From NCBI GenBank assembly GCA_021781315.1, contig JAJXXB010000252.1, forward strand, positions 1-8,898: DNA of 8,898 nucleotides. The letters are read 5' to 3'. The notes under the pieces are model-generated. The model made no database searches. It saw only the letters and a list, made by a program, of their open reading frames with translations, and had not been told where the DNA came from. Position 1 is the first letter of the stretch, and the number at the start of each line of letters is the position of its first letter. This document shows positions 1 through 6,287 of the stretch, piece by piece. The position numbers and the translations under genes were made by a program. The DNA is from Actinomycetes bacterium (lineage in GTDB: Bacteria > Actinomycetota > Acidimicrobiia > Acidimicrobiales > RAAP-2).

Positions 1-1272
1 CACGTCCATCACGAATCCCAGCAACGAGATGATCTCCTCTTGCAACTGCTCGTCGGTGCAATAGATGTGGCTGTCGTCCTGGGTGAAACCGCGAATGCGC
101 ATCAGCCCGTGCAGGGTGCCGGCGCGCTCGTAGCGATAGACCGTGCCGAGCTCGAAGAGCCGCAGCGGCAGTTCGCGGTAGCTGCGGGCCCGGCTGCGAA
201 AGATCAGGCAGTGCATCGGGCAGTTCATCGGCTTCATGTAGTACGTCCCGTTGTCCATCTCCATGGGCGGGTACATGCCGTCTTTGTAGAAGCCGAGGTG
301 ACCGGAGGTCTCAAAGAGGCGCGCGTTGGCCAGGTGCGGCGTGACCACGAACTCGTAGCCGCCCTCCAAGTGGCGCGCCCGGCTGAAGTCCTCCATCTGC
401 TTGCGCACGATGCCCCCGCGCGGGTGCCACACGGCCAGTCCCCCGCCGAGCTCGCTGGGAAAACTCAGCAGGTCGAGCTCGGTCGCCAGACGACGGTGGT
501 CGCGCTTCTCGGCCTCGGCGAGCTGGTGCAGGTGGGCGGCCAGGGCGTCGGCCGACTCCCAGGCCGTGCCGTAGACGCGCTGGAGCTGAGGCCGCTTCTC
601 GTCGCCCCGCCAGTAGGCACCGGCCACGCGCATCAGCTTGAAGTGACCCAGGCGCTTGGTCGAGGGAACGTGCGGTCCCCGGCACAGGTCGACGAAGCCC
701 TCGGCGTTGGCGTAGACCGACACGACCGGCCCTGCCGAGACCTCGCCGAGATCCTCGTCGTCGCTGGCTCCCTCTTTGACCTTGGTGATGATCTCGCGCT
801 TGAAGGGCTGGTCCGCGAAGACGGCCAGGCCGTCCTCGATGGACATCTCGCGGCGCGTGAAGGGCTGGTCCTCGGCGACGATCGCGCGCATGGCGGTCTC
901 GATGCGCGCGAGGTCCTCGTCGGTGAAGTGGGCCCCGCCGGGCAGTTCGAAGTCGTAGTAGAAGCCGTTCTCGATCGCCGGTCCGATCGCGTACTTCGCC
1001 CCCGGCCAGAGACGCGTGACGGCCTGGGCCATCACGTGGGCCGTCGAGTGGCGCAGGACCTCGCGCCCGTCGGCGCTCGCGGGCGTGACGATTCCCACGT
1101 GGGCGCCGTCGGGCACTATCGCCGCGAGGTCGGTCAGGGCGCCGTCGATCCGTGCGGCCAGGGCGTCCTTGGCCAAGCGCGCGCCGATGGACGCCGCGAC
1201 GTCGGCCGCCGTCGAGCCCGCGGGCAGGGATTTGTGGGACCCGTCAGGAAGAACAACGTCAATTTCGGCCAT
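1..1272 (-). CDS. thrS: Threonyl-tRNA synthetase, 3' end cut off by the window edge
   Basis: Class II aminoacyl-tRNA synthetase that charges tRNA-Thr with threonine in the cytoplasm. The first 424 codons are visible; the family is usually about 640-690 residues, so the end of the catalytic core (motif 3 and the third zinc ligand, a His) and the anticodon-binding domain lie outside. Seen: an N-terminal TGS-like domain (about 1-65), then the editing domain with HSTAH (His75, His79) and CRGPH (Cys197, His201), matching the HxxxH and CxxxH sites that hydrolyse Ser-tRNA-Thr. In the catalytic core, NCPMH carries the first zinc Cys (Cys351), the motif 2 region YRYERAGTLHGLMRIRGF follows, and DDSHIYC carries the second zinc ligand (His402). 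The ATG at 1272 is chosen because the TGS domain begins at once and GAAGGG lies 5 bases upstream. It starts 16 bases after the mshC stop, so it is probably co-transcribed with mshC; the gap is too short for a T-box leader. No lesion seen. Confidence 0.97.
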   Translation of the reverse strand, partial: MAEIDVVLPDGSHKSLPAGSTAADVAASIGARLAKDALAARIDGALTDLAAIVPDGAHVGIVTPASADGREVLRHSTAHVMAQAVTRLWPGAKYAIGPAIENGFYYDFELPGGAHFTDEDLARIETAMRAIVAEDQPFTRREMSIEDGLAVFADQPFKREIITKVKEGASDDEDLGEVSAGPVVSVYANAEGFVDLCRGPHVPSTKRLGHFKLMRVAGAYWRGDEKRPQLQRVYGTAWESADALAAHLHQLAEAEKRDHRRLATELDLLSFPSELGGGLAVWHPRGGIVRKQMEDFSRARHLEGGYEFVVTPHLANARLFETSGHLGFYKDGMYPPMEMDNGTYYMKPMNCPMHCLIFRSRARSYRELPLRLFELGTVYRYERAGTLHGLMRIRGFTQDDSHIYCTDEQLQEEIISLLGFVMDV

Positions 1273-1277
1273 GGCTG

Positions 1278-1283
1278 CCCTTC
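1278..1283 (-). promoter_or_regulatory. Ribosome binding site of thrS
   Basis: GAAGGG on the minus strand, 5 bases before the thrS ATG at 1272. It lies inside the 16-base gap after the mshC stop and supports that start choice. Independent initiation at this site would let ThrRS be made at a level different from MshC on the same transcript. Confidence 0.5.
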
Positions 1284-1288
1284 ATGTC

Positions 1289-2410
1289 CTACAGAGTAAC
1301 GCCGAGCAACGCCGCGGCCGAAGCGACGTTGTAGCCCGCGTGGGCCGCGTCGTCGATCGCGCGAACGGCACCGGGCGTGTCGAGGTCGTCGTCGAGCGCG
1401 CCGCGCACCTCGTCGAGCACCGCGCCCCCGCGACCCGAGGTCAGCGTCGAGCGCCACGTCGCCAAGCGTGAGACGGCCGTGCTGAGCAGTTCGTCGCGCC
1501 ACTCCCAGTCCTCGCGGTAGTGCTGGTCGAGCAGGGCCAGACGCACCGCGGCGGGCTCGGCCGCGGCCACGAGGTCGCCCACGAAGACGAGGTTGCCGAG
1601 GGACTTGGACATCTTGGTACCGTCCAGGCCCACCAGTCCGACGTGGAGCCAGTGCTTGACGAAGGCGGTGCCGGTGACGGCCTCGCTCTGGGCCGCTTCG
1701 CACTCGTGGTGGGGAAAGGCCAGATCGCGTCCGCCACCGTGCACGTCGAGGGTCTCGCCGAGGTCGCGCAGCGCCAGCGCCGAGCACTCGATATGCCAGC
1801 CGGGCCGGCCGGCGCCCCAGCGCGACTCCCAGGCCGGCTCGTCCTCGAGCGAGGGCTGCCAGAGCACGAAGTCGAGGGGATCGCGCTTGCGCGGATCGTC
1901 CGGTCGCCCGCCGTGGGTCGCGGCCAGTTCGAGCATCGCCGCGTGGCTCTCGTGGCTGACCTGGCCGAAGCGCGGGAACTTGGCGACCTCGAAGTAGACG
2001 TAACCGTCGACCTGGTAGGCGAGTCCGGCGTCGAAGGTTTGACCGATCAGCGTGAGGATCTCGGGGATCGCCCCGGTGGCGCGCGGCTCGCTGTAGCAGG
2101 CGAGCAGGTTGAGGTGCGCCATGTCGCGTTCGAACTTGGCCATCTCCTGGGCGGCCAGGTCCAGGTAGTTCACGCCGAGCTCGCGGGCCTTTCGCAAGAT
2201 GTCGTCGTCGACGTCGGTCACGTTGCGCACGCAGCGCGTCTCGTGTCCCATGTCGCGCAGGCGCCGCTGGAGGACGTCAAAGGTCAGATAGACGTAGGCG
2301 TGGCCGAGGTGCGCCGAGTCATAGGGCGTGATCCCGCAGCTGTACATCGTGACGATCGGACCCGCCTCGAGCGGGTAGGTGCCACGTCGAGCCGTGTCGT
2401 AGAGCTGCAT
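1289..2410 (-). CDS. mshC: Cysteine:1D-myo-inositol 2-amino-2-deoxy-alpha-D-glucopyranoside ligase (MshC)
   Basis: ATP-dependent ligase of mycothiol synthesis that joins cysteine to GlcN-Ins through a cysteinyl-adenylate; it is a paralogue of cysteinyl-tRNA synthetase. The product is 373 residues. Seen: LYDT at the start, CGITPYD (zinc Cys25) followed by HLGH (34-37, the class I HIGH motif), NVTDVDD (63-69), PGWHIECSA (zinc Cys209), FPHHE (232-236, zinc His234), and KMSKS (266-270) followed by GNLVFV. MshC rather than CysRS is indicated by GITPYD in place of GPTVYD, HLGHA in place of HIGNA, the stretch RLALLDQHYREDWEW, and the absence of the anticodon-binding domain that takes CysRS to about 460 residues. 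The ATG overlaps the npdG stop by one base (TGATG), suggesting translational coupling. Oddities: it begins about 25 residues later than the mycobacterial enzymes as I recall them, and Glu238 sits at the CysRS fourth zinc-ligand position. A shortened CysRS is the alternative, but less likely. Confidence 0.9.
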   Translation of the reverse strand: MQLYDTARRGTYPLEAGPIVTMYSCGITPYDSAHLGHAYVYLTFDVLQRRLRDMGHETRCVRNVTDVDDDILRKARELGVNYLDLAAQEMAKFERDMAHLNLLACYSEPRATGAIPEILTLIGQTFDAGLAYQVDGYVYFEVAKFPRFGQVSHESHAAMLELAATHGGRPDDPRKRDPLDFVLWQPSLEDEPAWESRWGAGRPGWHIECSALALRDLGETLDVHGGGRDLAFPHHECEAAQSEAVTGTAFVKHWLHVGLVGLDGTKMSKSLGNLVFVGDLVAAAEPAAVRLALLDQHYREDWEWRDELLSTAVSRLATWRSTLTSGRGGAVLDEVRGALDDDLDTPGAVRAIDDAAHAGYNVASAAALLGVTL

Positions 2411-3051
2411 CAGATCGACAGCCCCGCGAGCGTGACGTAGCTGTGCGCCTTGTGGCGGATGTTGATCGAGATGCACACGGCGGTGAAGGCCTCGACGGCG
2501 CTGGCGAGCGACATGGTGCCCGCGATGACCGCGCGCAGACCGGGCATCTCGTTGACCAGTGCCTCGACGCGCGTGCGGGCCTCGGCGTCGTCGCCAAAGA
2601 CCACGACGTCGGCGGCGAGATCGCTCTCGAGGTTCTCCATCTCGCTGGCCGGGAGGTGGTGGAACGCGCCCACGACCCGACTCTCCGGCAGCGCGGCGGC
2701 GATCTGAGCCGCCATCGAACCGCGCGGCGGGTAGAGCGGCAGCATCTCGCGACCCTCCTTGGAGAGCGCGTTCACCATCGAGATCACGATCTTGCCGGCG
2801 AGCGCCTCGCGCAACGCGCGCACCGTCGTTACCGCCGAGTCCCACGGCGTCGCCACGACCACGATCTCGCCGCGCGCGGCGTCCTCGTTGCTCGCGCCAC
2901 TGATTCCGCGCGCAGCGAGTTCGCTGGCGACCTGGGCCGCGCGATCGGCGTCGCGCGAGCCCAGCACGACGTCGTGGCCCGCGGCCGCGAGTCGTCTCGC
3001 GACTCCGCGTCCCGCCGGACCCGTTCCTCCGAGTATGCCCACTGTCGTCAT
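2410..3051 (-). CDS. npdG: F420H2:NADP+ oxidoreductase (NADPH-dependent F420 reductase)
   Basis: Cytoplasmic enzyme that exchanges hydride between coenzyme F420 and NADP(H); in actinobacteria it mainly supplies F420H2 from NADPH. The product is 213 residues, close to the usual size. Seen: an N-terminal Rossmann motif VGILGGTGPAGRGVA (4-18), then LGSRDADRA with Ser32 and Arg33 where the family binds the NADP 2'-phosphate. VVVATPWDS follows the central strand, FHHLPASEM lies in the middle, and INIRHKAHSYVTLAGL near the C-terminus fits the F420-contacting end of the family. The ATG at 3051 is chosen because the Rossmann strand starts immediately after it. The frame stays open to an upstream ATG at 3114, but that would add 21 unrelated residues and run into fabI. 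A GGGGA lies 5 bases upstream of the chosen start. First gene of the npdG-mshC-thrS block; its stop overlaps the mshC start by one base. A related NADP oxidoreductase not using F420 cannot be fully excluded. Confidence 0.88.
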   Translation of the reverse strand: MTTVGILGGTGPAGRGVARRLAAAGHDVVLGSRDADRAAQVASELAARGISGASNEDAARGEIVVVATPWDSAVTTVRALREALAGKIVISMVNALSKEGREMLPLYPPRGSMAAQIAAALPESRVVGAFHHLPASEMENLESDLAADVVVFGDDAEARTRVEALVNEMPGLRAVIAGTMSLASAVEAFTAVCISINIRHKAHSYVTLAGLSI

Positions 3052-3093
3052 CGTCGTCCCCGTCCAAAGAAGTGTCGAGAGTACGCTAACAAG
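3052..3093. promoter_or_regulatory. Divergent npdG/fabI promoter region with overlapping -10 candidates
   Basis: These 42 bases are all that separate the two divergent starts. Plus strand: TACGCT (3082-3087) fits the actinobacterial TANNNT -10 box and ends 6 bases before the fabI ATG at 3094. Transcription would then begin at or next to the A of the start codon, and no Shine-Dalgarno sequence is present, so fabI is probably leaderless. Minus strand: TACTCT (3083 down to 3078) is a candidate -10 for npdG, giving a leader of about 20 bases with GGGGA (3061-3057) as a weak ribosome binding site. The two boxes share the TA at 3082-3083. I see no good -35 box for either, so both are inferences from -10 match and spacing. 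Confidence 0.4.
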
Positions 3094-3873
3094 ATGGCTC
3101 TTCTCTCTGATCACCGCATCCTGATCACCGGTGTTCTGACCGACGATTCCCTCGCCTACGGCATCGCCCAGCGCGCCCTCGAAGAGGGGGCCACCATCGC
3201 GCTCTCCGGAGCCGGCCGCGCCATGTCAATCACCCGACGCACGGCGAAGAAGCTCGGTGACGTCGGCGAGGTGATCGAGCTGGACGTGACCAACGACGAC
3301 GAGATCGCCGCCGCGGTCACCGAGGTCGAGTCCCGCTTCGGCCGCCTGGACGGCCTGGTGCACGCCATCGGCTACGCGCCCGCGACCTGCCTGGGCTCGG
3401 GGATGCTGGTGGCCCCCTTCTCCGACGTGGCGACCGCCATGCAGATCTCGACCTACTCGCTCGCGGCGCTCGTCGGCGCATTCCGTCCCCTGCTCGCCAA
3501 GTCCACCGCGACCGGTGGCGCCTCGGTGATCGCCCTCGATTTCGACGGCACCCGGGCCTATCCGATGTACGACTGGATGGGCGTGATGAAGGCCGGCCTC
3601 GAGTCGCTCGGCCGCTACCTCGCGCGCGAAGTGGGCCCGGATCGCATCCGCGTGAACATGCTCGCCGCGGGCCCGATCCGCACCATGGCGGCCAAGTCGA
3701 TCCCCGGGTTCTCGCTCTTCGAAGACACCTGGGCGGACCGCGCCCCCCTGGGCTGGGACGTGCACGACTCGAGCGCCGTCGCCGACACCGCGATCGCCAT
3801 GCTCTCGCCGCTGCTGCGAGGAACCTCCGCCTCGATCATCCACGTCGACGGCGGCGCCCACTCGATGGGCTGA
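3094..3873 (+). CDS. fabI: Enoyl-[acyl-carrier-protein] reductase (NADH), FabI/InhA type
   Basis: Short-chain dehydrogenase-like enzyme that reduces trans-2-enoyl-ACP to acyl-ACP, the last step of each fatty-acid elongation cycle, in the cytoplasm. The product is 259 residues, near E. coli FabI (262) and shorter than InhA (269). Seen: the split glycine motif TGVLTDDSLAYGIA (12-25) typical of FabI rather than classical SDRs, LDVTNDDE (63-70), VHAIGYAP (89-96), and the catalytic set Phe150, Tyr159, Lys166 in LDFDGTRAYPMYDWMGVMK. AAGPIRTMA (191-199) and WADRAPLGWD follow, then the family C-terminus HVDGGAHSMG. The RAPxGW element and DFD-R-P-Y-W spacing resemble InhA, but the substrate-binding loop after PIRT is about 10 residues shorter, like E. 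coli FabI. Ala91 sits where InhA has Ser94. It is the only plus-strand gene, divergent from npdG and convergent with the GNAT gene; no condensing enzyme or ACP gene is nearby. The ATG at 3094 matches the family N-terminus, and translation is probably leaderless. Confidence 0.96.
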   Translation: MALLSDHRILITGVLTDDSLAYGIAQRALEEGATIALSGAGRAMSITRRTAKKLGDVGEVIELDVTNDDEIAAAVTEVESRFGRLDGLVHAIGYAPATCLGSGMLVAPFSDVATAMQISTYSLAALVGAFRPLLAKSTATGGASVIALDFDGTRAYPMYDWMGVMKAGLESLGRYLAREVGPDRIRVNMLAAGPIRTMAAKSIPGFSLFEDTWADRAPLGWDVHDSSAVADTAIAMLSPLLRGTSASIIHVDGGAHSMG

Positions 3874-3875
3874 CC

Positions 3876-3902
3876 CGCCGCGACCTCCCACGAGGTCCGG
3901 CG
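3876..3902. terminator. GC-rich hairpin between convergent fabI and GNAT gene
   Basis: CGCCG (3876-3880), a bulged C (3881) and GACCTC (3882-3887) pair with GAGGTC (3892-3897) and CGGCG (3898-3902) around a CCAC loop. That is 11 base pairs with one bulge. It begins two bases after the fabI stop and ends 5 bases beyond the restored GNAT stop (3908), filling the gap between the converging genes, so it could end transcription from both sides. There is no T-run on either strand, so it is not a canonical intrinsic terminator. That is common in G+C-rich actinobacteria; efficiency cannot be judged from sequence. Confidence 0.55.
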
Positions 3903-3907
3903 ACCAC

Positions 3908-4360
3908 CTACAGACGGATCTCGAAGAGCGGAAGCTCGCGCCCCGTCGAGGGCGACGTCGACGTGCCCGTCAGCACCGCGCCCTCGCGCTCCTAGAACGC
4001 CGCGGCGAAGGGATCCGACTCGATGAGCAGCACCGACCAGCCCCGCCGACGCGACTCGCGACACGCGTCGCCCAGCAGCGCCCGTCCGACGCCGCGGCGC
4101 ATGTGCGAGGGCGCCACGAAGAGCAGGTCGAGCTCGGCGTCACGCTCCCCCGGCTCCTTGAGAACGTAGAAACCCAGGGCGATGTCCGCCTCGTCGACCG
4201 CGACGAAGGCCAGGCCCCGTTCGACGTGCTCGTCGCGCACGACGAGTTCGACGCGACAGCGCTCCATGAAGGCCTCGTCGTAGCCCCACGAGGCCTTCGA
4301 GACGAATGCCAACTCGCTCAGCGGTCCGGTCTCATCGAGGCGGGCCGGTCGGATCACCAT
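3908..4360 (-). pseudogene. GNAT-family N-acetyltransferase interrupted by an in-frame TAG
   Basis: GNAT enzymes move acetyl from acetyl-CoA to an amine; the substrate here is unknown. From the ATG at 4360 the frame gives MVIRPARLDETG, then SKASWGYDEAFM (21-32), beta strands and motif A with RRGVGR (88-93, the acetyl-CoA pyrophosphate loop). It stops at TAG (3992-3994) after 122 residues, right after ESDPFAAAF. GNATs of this kind normally continue with a Tyr (FYER...). Past the TAG the same frame reads EREGAVLTG and ends GRELPLFEIRL at a second TAG (3908-3910), a typical GNAT C-terminus. A single change (TAC to TAG at codon 123) therefore explains the break, and the intact protein would be 150 residues. 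The truncated product lacks the last strand and the Tyr often used as general acid, so it is probably inactive. Last gene of the minus-strand exporter block. The shortened frame (3992-4360) could still be expressed, and a sequence error is possible. The start is favoured over a TTG at 4405, which would overlap the ABC gene. Confidence 0.8.
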
Positions 4361-4364
4361 GGAC

Positions 4365-6287
4365 TCATCGTAGAAAGCCAAACCGACCAGAGGTCGTCCC
4401 CTCAACGTTCCTGGTGGGCGAACTGGGTCTCGTAGAGGTCGCGGTAGAGCCCCCCGCGGCGAGGAGCTCGGCGTGGGTGCCGCGCTGGACGATCGTGCCG
4501 TCGGCCACGACGAGGATCTGGTCGGCGTTGCGAATCGTGGAGAGTCGGTGCGCGATGACGAGCGACGTACGTGAGCTCATCGTCTCGTCCAGGGCCCGCT
4601 GGACCGCGGCCTCGCTCTCGGCGTCGAGGTGGGCCGTCGCCTCGTCCAGCACCACCAGGCGCGGGGACTTCAGGAGCAGACGCGCGAGCGCGACGCGCTG
4701 CTTCTCGCCCCCGGAGAGCCGGTACCCGCGCTCGCCCACCACGGTTTCGAGCCCCTGGGGCAGGCTCACGACCAGGTTCCAGATCTGGGCGGCGCGCAGC
4801 GCGCTCTCGAGCTCAGCGTCACTCGCGCCGGGTCGCGCGAAGACCAGGTTGGCGCGCAGGGTGTCGTGAAAGAGGTGCGCGTCCTGGGTCACCACGCCCA
4901 CCGCGGCGCGCAGCGAGGCGGTCGTGAGTTCGCGCACGTCGATCCCGTTGAGACGCACCGCCCCCTCGTCGACGTCGTAGAGGCGCGAGACCAGCAGGGA
5001 GATCGTGGTCTTGCCGGCGCCCGAGGGCCCCACCAGAGCGGTCATCGTGCCCGGGGCCACCCGGAAGCTGACGTCGTGCAGCACGGGGGTGCGCGGCGTG
5101 TCCTCGAGCACCGCCACGGCCTCGAGCGAAGCCAGCGACACGTCCTCGGCGCCGGGGTAGGAGAAGGAGACACCGTCAAAGCGCAGCTCGACCGGCTCGT
5201 CGGCGAGATCGATCGCGTTCTCGTTCTCGCGGATCATCGGCTCGAGGTCGAGCACCTCGAAGAGGCGTTCGAAGGAGACCATGGCCGACATGTAGTCGAT
5301 GTTGAGGTTGGACAGCTGCGTGAGCGGACCATAGAGACGGGTGAGATAGGCGGTGAGGGCCACCACGGTGCCCACGGTCATCGTTCCGCGCAGGGCGGCC
5401 ACGCCGCCGAATCCGTAGGCGAAGGCCGTGGCGAGCGACGCCGTGAGTGAGAGCGCCACCAGGAAGAAGCGCTGGTACGTGGCCTGGCGCACCCCCATGT
5501 CGCGCACCTCGCCGGCGCGACCCTCGAAGGTCGCGAGCTCGTCGTGGGGGCGCCCGAAGAGCTTGACGACGAGCGCGCCCGCGACGTTGAAACGCTCGGT
5601 CATGACCATGTTCATCTCGGCGTTGAGCTCCATGCCGCGCTGGAAGAGGCTGCCCAGACGACGGCCCACGTAGCGCGCCGGCAGCAGGAACGCCGGTACC
5701 AGGACGAGGGAGACCAGGGTGATCGGCCACGAGAGGATGAACATCGTCACGAGGATGATCGTGACGAGCACGAGGTTTCCCACCACGTTGGAAAACAGGT
5801 CGGTGAAGGCCTGCTGAGCGCCGATCACGTCGTTGTTGAGCCGGCTGATCAGCGCGCCGGTCTGAGTGCGCGAGAAGAAGGCGATCGGCATCTCCTGGAT
5901 GTGCGCGTAGACGCGCGAGCGAAGGTCGTAGATCAACCCCTCACCGATCACCGCCGAGATGCGCCGCTCGGCCAAGGACAGCACCGCGTCGATGATGGCC
6001 AGCGAGGCGGTCAACAACGACAGCCAGATGATCAGGCCGCTCTCGCGACGCCGGTGCGCGCTGATGATGTTGATGATCTCGCGCAGCACCAGCGGCGCCA
6101 CCGAGGAGACGACGGCGTCGACGACCACCGCGGCGAGGAAGACCGCGAGGATCCCCCGGTAGGGCCGGGCGAACTCGAGGATCCGTGGCAGGGTCCCCTT
6201 CTTGAGTTCGTGGGCGAGGAGCGTGCGGTCGCGCTGCATCGAGCGCATCCCCCCGCGCACGGGACCGCGCATGCCGTGCATGCTCAC
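4365..6287 (-). CDS. ABC exporter half-transporter (fused permease-ATPase) with a frameshifted C-terminus
   Basis: ABCB-like exporter: an N-terminal six-helix membrane domain (about 45-330) fused to an ATPase domain (about 365-612), working as a homo- or heterodimer in the cytoplasmic membrane. Substrate unknown; drugs or lipids are typical. ATPase motifs seen: A-loop Tyr377 (SFSYPGA), Walker A GPSGAGKT (420-427), Q-loop Gln468 (TQDAHLF), signature LSGGE (524-528), Walker B LVVLD with Asp548 and Glu549, and H-loop His580. A VSLASLE-containing insert (about 380-400) precedes the ATPase core, as in a common actinobacterial subfamily. Oddity: after residue 613 the reading frame departs from the family. 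The +1 frame after the G run (4450-4455) reads LYRDLYETQFAHQER and stops at 4402, the expected ending. One G appears lost, giving 640 residues instead of 628. The catalytic motifs are all upstream, so function may survive. The start is GTG 6287, 10 bases after the lysE-type gene; ATG 6281 is equally possible. No good ribosome binding site seen. Confidence 0.93.
   Translation of the reverse strand: MSMHGMRGPVRGGMRSMQRDRTLLAHELKKGTLPRILEFARPYRGILAVFLAAVVVDAVVSSVAPLVLREIINIISAHRRRESGLIIWLSLLTASLAIIDAVLSLAERRISAVIGEGLIYDLRSRVYAHIQEMPIAFFSRTQTGALISRLNNDVIGAQQAFTDLFSNVVGNLVLVTIILVTMFILSWPITLVSLVLVPAFLLPARYVGRRLGSLFQRGMELNAEMNMVMTERFNVAGALVVKLFGRPHDELATFEGRAGEVRDMGVRQATYQRFFLVALSLTASLATAFAYGFGGVAALRGTMTVGTVVALTAYLTRLYGPLTQLSNLNIDYMSAMVSFERLFEVLDLEPMIRENENAIDLADEPVELRFDGVSFSYPGAEDVSLASLEAVAVLEDTPRTPVLHDVSFRVAPGTMTALVGPSGAGKTTISLLVSRLYDVDEGAVRLNGIDVRELTTASLRAAVGVVTQDAHLFHDTLRANLVFARPGASDAELESALRAAQIWNLVVSLPQGLETVVGERGYRLSGGEKQRVALARLLLKSPRLVVLDEATAHLDAESEAAVQRALDETMSSRTSLVIAHRLSTIRNADQILVVADGTIVQRGTHAELLAAGGSTATSTRPSSPTRNVEGTTSGRFGFLR

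Noticed and set aside
1273..1288. T-box or attenuator leader before thrS
   Set aside because: Only 16 bases separate mshC and thrS, far too short for such a leader.
40..1299. Long plus-strand open frame of 419 codons opposite thrS
   Set aside because: It is exactly antisense to a clear thrS with all its motifs; its Val/Arg/Gly/Asp-rich translation matches no family and is the usual by-product of G+C-rich coding DNA.
1289..2410. Calling this gene cysteinyl-tRNA synthetase
   Set aside because: It lacks the C-terminal anticodon-binding domain and has MshC-type GITPYD, HLGHA and DWEW signatures.
1520..2440. Plus-strand open frame of 306 codons opposite mshC
   Set aside because: Antisense shadow of mshC; no recognisable motif or plausible start context.
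2411..3067. Upstream in-frame extension of mshC (open frame from 3067)
   Set aside because: It overlaps npdG in another frame and is Arg/Gly-rich; MshC similarity begins at the ATG at 2410.
2443..3093. Upstream in-frame extension of fabI (open frame from 2443)
   Set aside because: The extra 217 residues are antisense to npdG and Arg/His-rich; FabI homologues begin at the ATG at 3094.
3052..3114. Longer npdG starting at 3114
   Set aside because: Adds 21 residues before the Rossmann strand with no family counterpart and would overlap the fabI start.
3109..3131. Direct repeat TGATCACCG (3109-3117 and 3123-3131) near the fabI start as an operator
   Set aside because: Both copies lie inside the coding sequence and spell SDHR and LITG-type family residues; chance codon similarity is enough.
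3992..3994. Selenocysteine/pyrrolysine-style or other recoding at the GNAT TAG
   Set aside because: TAG is used as a normal stop for mshC and for the restored GNAT end, no recoding signal is visible, and relatives have Tyr there.
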